A program made the translations under genes and the position numbers. This document shows, in pieces, positions 1 to 5,099 of a DNA stretch of 6,191 nt. A model generated the notes under the pieces. That model had not been told where the DNA came from. It was given only the letters and a program-made list of their open reading frames with translations, and made no database searches. The first letter of the stretch is position 1; each line of letters begins with the position of its first letter. This stretch comes from Chitinophagaceae bacterium UBA5175 (GTDB lineage Bacteria; Bacteroidota; Bacteroidia; Chitinophagales; Chitinophagaceae), in contig DHWT01000097.1 of assembly GCA_002413325.1 (NCBI GenBank), forward strand, positions 1 to 6,191, given 5' to 3'.

Positions 1-195
1 TTCCTGATCGCAGCACCCGTTGCCGGATGGGCGATGGAAGCCTGGCTGAAAAACTACCCCTACCGGGTAAACATCCACTGGTGGGTTTTTGCCCTTGCAG
101 GCGGAATTTCCATTTTCATTGCCCTAGTTACGATCAGCTACCAGGCGATCCGGGCAGCAGTTGCCAATCCGGTGAAAAGCCTGCGGTCAGAATGA
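1..195 (+). CDS. ABC transporter permease, MacB/FtsX type (C-terminal end only)
   Basis: This is the last 64 codons of a gene that begins upstream of the window and ends in TGA at 193-195. The fragment holds the final two hydrophobic stretches of an FtsX-type permease domain, with AAPVAGWAM near its start, and closes with the typical tail NPVKSLRSE. Aligned without gaps to residues 747-810 of the complete permease at 829-3261 it is identical at 38 of 64 positions, so the two are tandem paralogues on the same strand. Family knowledge: these inner-membrane proteins are the transmembrane partners of a separate ABC ATPase, coupling ATP hydrolysis to export of, or mechanical work on, periplasmic or lipid-linked substrates. 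The substrate cannot be read from this fragment. The gene is cut by the window edge, not visibly broken. Confidence 0.93.
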   Translation, partial: FLIAAPVAGWAMEAWLKNYPYRVNIHWWVFALAGGISIFIALVTISYQAIRAAVANPVKSLRSE

Positions 196-203
196 TCGTT
201 GGC

Positions 204-258
204 AGTTATGGGTTATGAGTTATGAGTTATGAGTTATGAGTTATGAGTTATGAGTTAT
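204..258. repeat. Heptanucleotide tandem repeat (AGTTATG), about 7.9 copies
   Basis: Seven full 7-bp units and a final partial unit (agttat) run head to tail from 204. All units are identical except the second, which is GGTTATG. The tract starts 8 bp after the stop codon of the upstream permease fragment and ends about 80 bp before the next gene. Because the period is not a multiple of three, each frame cycles through the unit; every 21 bp contains the tiny reading frame ATG AGT TAT GAG TTA TGA. It is a simple sequence repeat, not a CRISPR array, since there are no spacers. My general knowledge is that tracts of this type occur between genes in many Bacteroidota genomes; their role is not established. 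Confidence 0.95.
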
Positions 259-317
259 TAAGGGGAGAAAAGTTAGGGAAAACATATAAATTCTGTCCGG
301 TCAGTATTTCTTTCTTT

Positions 318-334
318 TGGCACGGTTTTTTGCT
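318..334 (+). promoter_or_regulatory. Sigma-54-like promoter element with a 1-nt longer spacer
   Basis: TGGCACG at 318-324 matches the consensus -24 box at all seven positions, and TTGCT at 330-334 matches the -12 box (TTGCW). They are separated by 5 nt instead of the usual 4, so GG (319-320) and GC (332-333) lie 11 nt apart rather than 10. Sigma-54 promoters are strict about this spacing, so the site may be weak, degenerate or fortuitous. If used, transcription would begin near 345, downstream of the ATG at 337 and just before the ATG at 355. A near-palindrome, CTGTCCGGTCAG, lies at 293-304. Confidence 0.3.
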
Positions 335-336
335 TT

Positions 337-675
337 ATGAAGGAAACACTTCAGATGCAAACGGTTCGTGAGCAACAATCGATTGATATATCACCTGTCC
401 CCCACAAATCCCCGATGATCCCCGCTCCGGTTTCCCCCGATCAGGTAAGGAAACTGAAAATCAGGGAATTCATATCCTGGTCGGTTTGTTTTGCCGTCAT
501 TACGGCCCTGACCGGACTGATGAAGATCTTGCAGGTCGGGGTGACTATGGACACTGTTACTTCTATTCTTTTCTTCCTCTCACTTTCCGGGCTGATCTAT
601 TTTATTTACAGGATCATTTCATTTTCCCGGAATCCACTGCCCCGGAGTCCCCATCCCCGGAATGAACTGAATTAA
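337..675 (+). CDS. Small two-helix membrane protein of unknown function
   Basis: The reading frame encodes up to 112 residues and I do not recognise a family. Residues 1-40 are polar and proline-rich. Two hydrophobic segments follow, about residues 47-66 and 72-95, then a short basic C-tail (residues 98-112) built from three degenerate pentapeptides. The predicted form is an inner-membrane hairpin with both ends on the same side. The start is uncertain: ATG at 337 has no ribosome site, whereas ATG at 355 (giving 106 residues) is preceded by AAGGA at 340-344, about 10 nt upstream, and fits the sigma-54-like element better. The gene lies between two paralogous ABC permease genes on the same strand, 141 bp after the first and 153 bp before the second. 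An accessory role to these permeases is possible but is inferred only from position. It has no catalytic motif. Confidence 0.72.
   Translation: MKETLQMQTVREQQSIDISPVPHKSPMIPAPVSPDQVRKLKIREFISWSVCFAVITALTGLMKILQVGVTMDTVTSILFFLSLSGLIYFIYRIISFSRNPLPRSPHPRNELN
628..672 (+). repeat. Degenerate 15-bp tandem repeat, three units, coding
   Basis: The octamer CCCGGART occurs at 626, 641 and 656, exactly 15 bp apart. In frame this makes three pentapeptides at the very C-terminus of the small membrane protein: RNPLP, RSPHP and RNELN. Units 1 and 2 agree at 11 of 15 bases, and units 1 and 3 at 10 of 15. The pattern suggests an old in-frame triplication that has drifted. Confidence 0.6.
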
Positions 676-748
676 ACTTTTTCATTTAAGCGCACACTGA
701 CTGTATCATATTCGGACAATGTTCCGGAATTTCTTCCTCCTACGCATT

Positions 749-769
749 GATTATGAAGGGTTCATAATC
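749..769. promoter_or_regulatory. Perfect 9-bp inverted repeat, possible operator or weak terminator
   Basis: GATTATGAA at 749-757 and TTCATAATC at 761-769 are perfect reverse complements around GGG. The dyad ends exactly where the candidate sigma-54 -24 box begins (770). It could be a binding site for a regulator that blocks or positions RNA polymerase. Alternatively it is a weak stem-loop ending the small gene, 74 nt after its stop codon, but the stem is A+T-rich and no T-run follows. A looser imperfect dyad, ATTCGGAC with GTTCCGGAAT, lies further upstream at about 710-730. Confidence 0.45.
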
Positions 770-785
770 TGGCATTTTCTTGGCA
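770..785 (+). promoter_or_regulatory. Candidate sigma-54 (-24/-12) promoter of the permease gene
   Basis: TGGCATT (770-776), four spacer bases and TGGCA (781-785) fit the sigma-54 consensus TGGCACG-N4-TTGCA at five of seven and four of five positions. The invariant GG (771-772) and GC (783-784) are separated by exactly 10 nt. The predicted start of transcription is about 796, giving a leader of about 33 nt before the ATG at 829. Sigma-54 promoters need an activator ATPase, which is not in this window. As general knowledge, Bacteroidota ABC exporter clusters with tandem permeases are often found beside sigma-54-dependent response regulators. The match could still be chance. Confidence 0.45.
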
Positions 786-794
786 CCGGATACA

Positions 795-811
795 GGATCA
801 TTCGCTGATCC
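795..811 (+). promoter_or_regulatory. Stem-loop at the predicted 5' end of the permease mRNA
   Basis: GGATCA (795-800) and TGATCC (806-811) are perfect reverse complements around the loop TTCGC. If the sigma-54 promoter at 770-785 is used, the transcript would start within a base or two of this hairpin, so it would form a 5'-terminal stem. Such structures are known to protect mRNA from 5'-end-dependent decay. The hairpin is seen in the sequence; the function is inferred. Confidence 0.35.
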
Positions 812-828
812 GGATTAAAATACCTGTT

Positions 829-3261
829 ATGCTGCGCAACTTTATTATGACTGCCTGGAGAAACCTGATTAAGAACAAGGCCTTTTCCCTGATCAATATT
901 CTGGGCCTCAGCACAGGTCTCTGCTGTTTTCTCCTGATTTTATTATTTGTCCAGGATGAATTGCACTTCGACCGTTTTAACCTGAAGGCAGACCGGATAT
1001 ACCGGGTGTATTCCAGTATTCGTTTTGGAGGTACCGACCTGAATTTTCCCCTGTCACCAGATCCTATGGGGAATGTTTTGAAAAATGATTATCCCCAGGT
1101 TGAGCAATTTACCCGTGTTTATACTTCGAATGGCCCCAAACAGATTAAGAAAGGAAATCTTTACATAACAGAACATCGGGTGGCTCACGTGGATTCAACA
1201 TTTTTCGAGGTATTTACTTTTCCTTTGCTATCCGGCATTACGGAAAATGCGCTGAATGAACCCAATACGGTCGTCATTACGGAATCCATGGCGAAAAAGT
1301 ATTTCGGAACAACTGAAGCTGTTGGCCGGCTTATAGAAACCACGGAGAAAGGGAAAACACTATACAAGGTAACTGCCGTGATCCGGGATATGCCGGAGAA
1401 CGGTCATTTTCATTTTGATTTCCTTTTTTCCATGAAAAATGTCGATTATCAATGGGGCCAGTTTCTGAGTCATAATTTTTACACCTATATTTTACTGAAA
1501 CCGGGTACAGATTACAAGGCATTCAATAAAAATTTCGTTCAGTATATTGATAAATATGCTCTGCCCCAGGCCAGGCAGTTCATGCAGATCAACAGCATGG
1601 AGGATTTTAGAAAAGCCGGAAACAAACTGGAGTATGCGTTGATGCCCCTAACGAAAATTCATTTGTATTCTTCAGGACAACATGAACTGGAGCCCGGAGG
1701 CAATATTCAGTATGTATATATATTCTCGGCAGTGGCGGTCTTCATCCTATTAATCGCCTGTATCAATTTCATGAACCTGACCACGGCCCGCTCCGCAAAA
1801 CGGGCACGGGAAGTAGGTATACGAAAAGTACTCGGTACCCGGCGCAAGGATCTGGTTCTGCAGTTTCTATCCGAATCCACCCTGATGGTGATCATTTCAC
1901 TTGCGATTGCCCTTGTAGCCTGCTTTATTTTGATTCCAGGGTTTAATTCCCTCGCAGGCAAATCCATAAAATCTTCCTTAGTTTTTTCTCCCCTCATACT
2001 TCCCTGGATCATCGTCCTGCCTCTGGTCGTGGGTCTGCTGGCCGGATTATATCCTGCATTTTTCCTGTCGGCATTCCGTCCGATCGATGTGCTGAAGGGA
2101 AAGTGGAAAATGGGAACTAAAAGGGGGGGAAGCCTGAGAAGCCTGCTGGTGGTATTTCAATTCAGTACATCCATCATCCTGATTCTCGGGACCCTGGTGA
2201 TTTACCGGCAATTACATTTTATCCAGACGAAAAATTTAGGGTTTAATAAAGACCAGGTCATCATCATCAACAATGCAGGTGTATTAAAAGAAAATCTGAA
2301 CACATATAAAACAGAATTGCTAAAGTTGCCTGGTGTATTAAATGGTACGGTCAGTAATTACCTGCCAACCAATTCCTCGCGGAGTGACCAGAGTTTTTCG
2401 AAAAGTTCCACCATGTCTTCAACCAATGGTTTTAACATGCAGACCTGGTATGTGGATGAGGAATACCTGAATACCATGGGTATGCAGGTGCTGAAAGGAA
2501 GGGATTTTTTCAAATCCGGTGTTTCAGATTCAAATGCCATTATTATCAATCAAACCTGTGCAGGTATTCTCGGATATGCTGACCCCGTTGGTAAACAAAT
2601 TTATAACAATAATGAAAACGGCAAATCCACGACGGCTTTCACTATAATCGGTGTAATAAAAGATTTTAACTATGAATCATTAAAGCAGCCTGTGGGACCT
2701 TTGAGTCTTTTTCTTTCCCGTTACCCGGGTACGGTCAGTTTCCGGGTTAACCCTGCCGGTATGAAAGGTTTTTTGGAAAGATCAGAAAGCCTTTGGAAAC
2801 AACTGGATCCATCTATGCCCTTCAGTTACCAGTTCATGGATGAGGCTTTTGCTGATATGTACCGGTCTGAACAGCGGGTAGGTAAGATTGCTTTTTTATT
2901 TGCCACCCTGGCCATTGTGATTGCCAGTATGGGTTTATTCGGACTGGCCACATTTATGGCGGAACAACGCATGAAAGAGATTGGGATTCGGAAAGTACTG
3001 GGTGCAAGCGTGCAGCGTATCATGGGACTGATGACGCGTGAATTCCTGCGTCTCGTGTGTATTTCATTCATCATTGCTGCACCCGTCGCTTGGTGGGCGA
3101 TGAATTCATGGCTGAATGATTTTGCTTACCGGGTACAGATCGCCTGGTGGATGTTTGTTGTTTCTGCCCTGTTGTCGTTGTTCATAGCCCTGTTCACGGT
3201 AAGTATCCAGGCTTTCCGTGCTGCCATCATGAATCCCGTGAAAAGTTTGAAAACTGAATGA
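829..3261 (+). CDS. ABC transporter permease, MacB/FtsX family, two-domain type
   Basis: This 810-residue inner-membrane protein is the permease half of an ABC exporter; no Walker motifs are present, so it must pair with a separately encoded ATPase. It has the duplicated layout of the large Bacteroidota permeases. TM1 is at about 21-41, followed by a periplasmic MacB-type core to about 290, and TMs at about 293-317, 348-370 and 387-412. The second half has a TM at about 437-460, a second periplasmic domain to about 680, and TMs at about 685-709, 741-760 and 772-795. Each FtsX domain shows the expected cytoplasmic motif after its first helix: REVGIRKVLGT (327-337) and KEIGIRKVLGA (716-726). 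The start MLRNFIMTAWRNL matches the usual N-terminus of the family, so ATG at 829 is chosen over Met7, although there is no clear ribosome site. The C-terminus is paralogous to the fragment at 1-195. The substrate is unknown; antimicrobial, lipoprotein or lipid export are possibilities. A run of seven G at 2123-2129 lies at the junction of the two halves. Confidence 0.95.
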   Translation: MLRNFIMTAWRNLIKNKAFSLINILGLSTGLCCFLLILLFVQDELHFDRFNLKADRIYRVYSSIRFGGTDLNFPLSPDPMGNVLKNDYPQVEQFTRVYTSNGPKQIKKGNLYITEHRVAHVDSTFFEVFTFPLLSGITENALNEPNTVVITESMAKKYFGTTEAVGRLIETTEKGKTLYKVTAVIRDMPENGHFHFDFLFSMKNVDYQWGQFLSHNFYTYILLKPGTDYKAFNKNFVQYIDKYALPQARQFMQINSMEDFRKAGNKLEYALMPLTKIHLYSSGQHELEPGGNIQYVYIFSAVAVFILLIACINFMNLTTARSAKRAREVGIRKVLGTRRKDLVLQFLSESTLMVIISLAIALVACFILIPGFNSLAGKSIKSSLVFSPLILPWIIVLPLVVGLLAGLYPAFFLSAFRPIDVLKGKWKMGTKRGGSLRSLLVVFQFSTSIILILGTLVIYRQLHFIQTKNLGFNKDQVIIINNAGVLKENLNTYKTELLKLPGVLNGTVSNYLPTNSSRSDQSFSKSSTMSSTNGFNMQTWYVDEEYLNTMGMQVLKGRDFFKSGVSDSNAIIINQTCAGILGYADPVGKQIYNNNENGKSTTAFTIIGVIKDFNYESLKQPVGPLSLFLSRYPGTVSFRVNPAGMKGFLERSESLWKQLDPSMPFSYQFMDEAFADMYRSEQRVGKIAFLFATLAIVIASMGLFGLATFMAEQRMKEIGIRKVLGASVQRIMGLMTREFLRLVCISFIIAAPVAWWAMNSWLNDFAYRVQIAWWMFVVSALLSLFIALFTVSIQAFRAAIMNPVKSLKTE

Positions 3262-3293
3262 GCCGTTAATTAAATAATCTGCCGGCCGTTCCT

Positions 3294-3328
3294 GATCCCG
3301 TTTTTACAAAATAAAAAAATTACGGATC
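3294..3328. terminator. Weak inverted repeat after the permease gene, possible terminator
   Basis: GATCCCGT (3294-3301) can pair with ACGGATC (3322-3328), leaving one bulged C, around an A/T-rich loop containing TTTTT and AAAAAAA runs that could extend the pairing. It starts 33 nt after the permease stop codon. There is no T-tract after the right arm, so it is not a textbook intrinsic terminator. The rest of the 3262-3476 gap between convergent genes holds no convincing gene. It includes an exact 12-bp palindrome, GTATCCGGATAC, at 3406-3417. Confidence 0.25.
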
Positions 3329-3460
3329 CTTTGCCCGTTTACGTTCCGGCAAAACTGCCGCCCGCAGGGTTCTGGGGCCTTCCCCTTACAGCATGCTTTT
3401 GTCAGGTATCCGGATACGACAGCAATATAACCTGGCGAAAGGCCCTAGAAAAGGCGGATA

Positions 3461-3482
3461 AAATAATACAGGAGTATTATTT
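3461..3482 (-). terminator. Hairpin overlapping the stop codon of the secreted-protein gene
   Basis: AAATAATAC (3461-3469) and GTATTATTT (3474-3482) form a perfect 9-bp stem with a 4-nt loop. Read on the minus strand, the left arm contains the last lysine codon and the TAA stop (3479-3477) of the 3477-4001 gene, and the right arm ends in TTATTT before TAT. The U-rich 3' side fits a simple terminator, but the stem is A+T-rich and weak and the U-tract is part of the stem. Confidence 0.4.
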
Positions 3483-4001
3483 GCCTGCCCATGCGTATAA
3501 TACGCGCTTTTTATTTTTGTAAACCTGGTTTTCATACAGATAAATATCCGGGCCACATATGATTTTTGTATTTCCATGATCGAAAACGGCCAACTGGTAA
3601 TTAACCCGGACAGTATCCCCTGTTACGATAAATGCAAGTGTTTGAAAGTTGGAGAAGGAGGATGAGCCGCTTGGTGGCAGGTAGCAATCCTGACTGACTA
3701 CCAGTTTGGCTACCTGGTCATCAGGGAAATACTTTTGAATCAGTTTTTTTTGCGTATCGGATCCCTGTTTGCCCAATCCGAGTGCTGTTGTTAATGAGCA
3801 ATCCAGTTCAATACAGCCTGTACCGCCCACGGCGCTGTAAAAAGCAGCCAGTGCTTTGAGCGAAGTTGGAAGTGAGGCTGCCAATGTTTTATTTACTTTC
3901 CCGGTTTCTTTGGGAATCAGGTTATATGTCTTTTGTGCCTGACTTTTTGAAAAAAAAGTGATCAGGAGCAGAACTGAGAGAAAACGAATATTTGGTTTCA
4001 T
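3477..4001 (-). CDS. Small secreted protein of unknown function
   Basis: The protein has 174 residues starting at the ATG whose complement is CAT at 3999-4001. This start is preferred because it opens a clear Sec signal peptide: MKPN, a basic residue, a hydrophobic core at about 7-17, and a likely cut after Ser-Gln-Ala (residues 20-22), giving a mature chain of about 150 residues. The frame remains open further upstream to 4214, but that part would overlap the divergent acetyltransferase gene and lacks any signal sequence of its own. There is no lipobox, so it should be periplasmic or released. Four cysteines (63, 68, 106, 149) could form two disulfides; the first two lie in the motif GCIELDC. 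The C-terminal half looks beta-rich. I do not recognise the family. It is divergent from the GNAT gene and ends toward the permease; a functional link to either is not evident. Confidence 0.82.
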   Translation of the reverse strand: MKPNIRFLSVLLLITFFSKSQAQKTYNLIPKETGKVNKTLAASLPTSLKALAAFYSAVGGTGCIELDCSLTTALGLGKQGSDTQKKLIQKYFPDDQVAKLVVSQDCYLPPSGSSSFSNFQTLAFIVTGDTVRVNYQLAVFDHGNTKIICGPDIYLYENQVYKNKKRVLYAWAGK

Positions 4002-4002
4002 T

Positions 4003-4018
4003 TTAAGATAAATCTTAA
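4003..4018. promoter_or_regulatory. Perfect 7-bp dyad in the leader of the secreted-protein gene
   Basis: TTAAGAT (4003-4009) and ATCTTAA (4012-4018) are exact reverse complements around AA, directly upstream of the minus-strand ATG. It lies in the 72-bp gap between two divergent genes, so a regulator bound here could act on one or both; it also covers the place where a ribosome would load on the secreted-protein mRNA. No known operator is recognised. Confidence 0.3.
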
Positions 4019-4038
4019 GTGTCACCCTTAAACAACTA

Positions 4039-4066
4039 TTGCATCCATGAAAATGTAGTAAAATTG
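4039..4066 (+). promoter_or_regulatory. Possible Bacteroidota housekeeping promoter for the GNAT gene
   Basis: TTG at 4039-4041, a 17-nt spacer and TAAAATTG at 4059-4066 resemble the phylum's -33 TTG / -7 TAnnTTTG promoter with one mismatch. The predicted start would fall only a few bases before, or at, the ATG at 4074, implying a nearly leaderless mRNA, which lowers confidence. Confidence 0.22.
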
Positions 4067-4073
4067 CAGCGGT

Positions 4074-4562
4074 ATGACAAATATTTGCATCAGGCCGCTT
4101 CGTGTCGGAGACAATGCAGGGATCGCGGCCATTATCAGAAACATTCTCGCAGAGTTTGGGGCAGATAAACCGGGCACGGTTTTTTTTGATCCTACAACAG
4201 ATAACCTCTTTCAATTATTTTCAGTTCCGGATTCGGCCTATTTTATTGCAGAAGCGGATGGAAAAATTGTTGGCGGCTCCGGTGTTTTCCCAACTCCGGG
4301 TTTGCCTGCAGGCTGTTGTGAACTCGTGAAACTTTACCTGCTTCCGGAAATGCGCGGGCAGGGACTGGGTCACCGGCTCATGGAAATATGTTTTCAGAAG
4401 GCAATTGAATTTGGATTCAGTAAGATGTACCTGGAGACCATGCCGGAATTACGCATGGCAATCGGACTCTATGAAAGGGCCGGCTTTTCATATCTTCCCG
4501 GTCCGTTAGGGCAGTCCGGGCATTTTGGTTGCGATCTCTGGATGATCAAAAGTCTACTGTAG
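4074..4562 (+). CDS. GNAT family N-acetyltransferase
   Basis: The protein has 162 residues, the normal size for a single-domain GNAT enzyme, and is predicted to be cytosolic. It would transfer the acetyl group of acetyl-CoA to an amine, but the acceptor cannot be told. The fold can be followed in order: an N-terminal strand and helix (ICIRPLRVGD, then a helix to about 29), a strand SAYFIAEADGKIVGGSGVF (54-72), and the core strand ELVKLYLLPEMRG (83-95). This leads into the acetyl-CoA pyrophosphate-binding signature R94-G-Q-G-L-G99 and its helix. The closing motif is YLETMPELRMAIGLYERAGF (119-138), where Tyr133 sits in the place of the usual general-acid tyrosine. The ATG at 4074 is the first residue of the fold, so the start is well supported despite the lack of a ribosome site. 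The gene is divergent from the secreted-protein gene. A run of eight T (4180-4187) encodes Val-Phe-Phe. Confidence 0.93.
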   Translation: MTNICIRPLRVGDNAGIAAIIRNILAEFGADKPGTVFFDPTTDNLFQLFSVPDSAYFIAEADGKIVGGSGVFPTPGLPAGCCELVKLYLLPEMRGQGLGHRLMEICFQKAIEFGFSKMYLETMPELRMAIGLYERAGFSYLPGPLGQSGHFGCDLWMIKSLL

Positions 4563-4705
4563 CTCAAAGAGTTGCAAAACAGCGCATAAAATAGTATTAA
4601 AACACTCACCTTGATCCCGTTCTCAATTCTACTTGTTCAGGGAATGTGGAATAAAATGTGTGTTCTTAAGAAACAAATCCTGAATTAATACGTTAACTTC
4701 AAAAT

Positions 4706-5029
4706 ATGAAGAATCAAATACAAAAAACCCTGATGCAGGGAATGAGAGAACTGCATATAAAGATTCTTCAATCGAATAACCTTACTGAAATTGGCAATTA
4801 TTTACAGGAGATCATGGATCGGGTTAACCAGGTTCCTCCTGATTACATAGAGAAATTACGGAGCAGGTACTGGAAGGATATAAGTAAATCCCATATAATT
4901 AGTACGCTGAAAAGTGATATAAGTTCCATCCTTGATGGAACTTATAGCCGGATGGAAATTGCCAAGTATCGGGCCACACTGAATATAGCCTGGTTAAAGA
5001 AGCTTTTTACGTACCCATTAGCTCAATAA
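4706..5029 (+). CDS. Orphan hypothetical protein, basic and helical
   Basis: A 107-residue reading frame starts at the ATG at 4706 and stops with TAA at 5027-5029; in-frame alternatives exist at Met10 and Met13. I do not recognise a family. It has no signal peptide, membrane span or catalytic motif. The composition is charged and mildly basic, with long predicted helices: about residues 5-42, a break at VPPDY (43-47), then about 48-70 and 82-101. The DNA is visibly richer in A+T than the flanking genes (a 60-bp sample at 4741-4800 is about 30% GC, against about half in a sample of the MFS gene), consistent with foreign origin or weak constraint. A perfect 13-bp inverted repeat sits inside the frame (4918-4946). 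It stands alone, 143 bp after the GNAT gene, and runs toward the MFS gene. It could be a real small DNA- or protein-binding protein, or an open frame without a product. Confidence 0.55.
   Translation: MKNQIQKTLMQGMRELHIKILQSNNLTEIGNYLQEIMDRVNQVPPDYIEKLRSRYWKDISKSHIISTLKSDISSILDGTYSRMEIAKYRATLNIAWLKKLFTYPLAQ
4918..4946. repeat. Perfect 13-bp inverted repeat inside a coding frame
   Basis: The left arm (4918-4930) and right arm (4934-4946) are exact reverse complements, TATAAGTTCCATC against GATGGAACTTATA, around a 3-nt loop CTT. The stem encodes residues 72-80, ISSILDGTY, of the 107-residue frame. The heptamer GATGGAA of the right arm is repeated directly at 4951-4957. A stem this long and exact inside a gene is unexpected and would form a strong mRNA hairpin. 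Confidence 0.9.
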
Positions 5030-5099
5030 GCGGAAGACTTCTGTTTTTCAAAACTTACCTTTATCTGATTATCTCGCAACTGCATACCGGGCTTCCGTG

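Noticed and set aside
27..218. Plus-strand frame overlapping the permease C-terminus
   Set aside because: It is a shadow of the frame-1 permease coding sequence, which matches its paralogue residue by residue.
204..258. Repeat tract as a CRISPR array
   Set aside because: The units are 7 bp and contiguous, without spacers.
1185..3074. Several antisense frames of 60-101 residues across the permease
   Set aside because: They have no domain, signal or promoter; they are expected shadows of a long coding gene.
3331..3522. 63-residue plus-strand frame in the gap after the permease
   Set aside because: It begins with TTG, has no ribosome site or recognisable domain, and overlaps the 3' end of the minus-strand secreted-protein gene and its hairpin.
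4002..4214. N-terminal extension of the minus-strand secreted-protein frame up to 4214
   Set aside because: It would overlap the start of the well-supported GNAT gene and bury a clear signal peptide at residue 72; the start at 4001 is better.
4102..4329. Second plus-strand frame within the GNAT gene
   Set aside because: It is an out-of-frame shadow of a gene with clear acetyl-CoA-binding motifs.
4663..4672. TTCTTAAGAA palindrome upstream of the orphan gene
   Set aside because: It is only 10 bp in A+T-rich DNA, with no partner site or promoter, so chance is the simplest explanation.
5031..5097. Inverted pair CGGAAG/CTTCCG as a shared terminator of the convergent genes
   Set aside because: The arms are only 6 bp and 55 nt apart; the small GAAGACTTC motif before TTTTT cannot form a useful stem.
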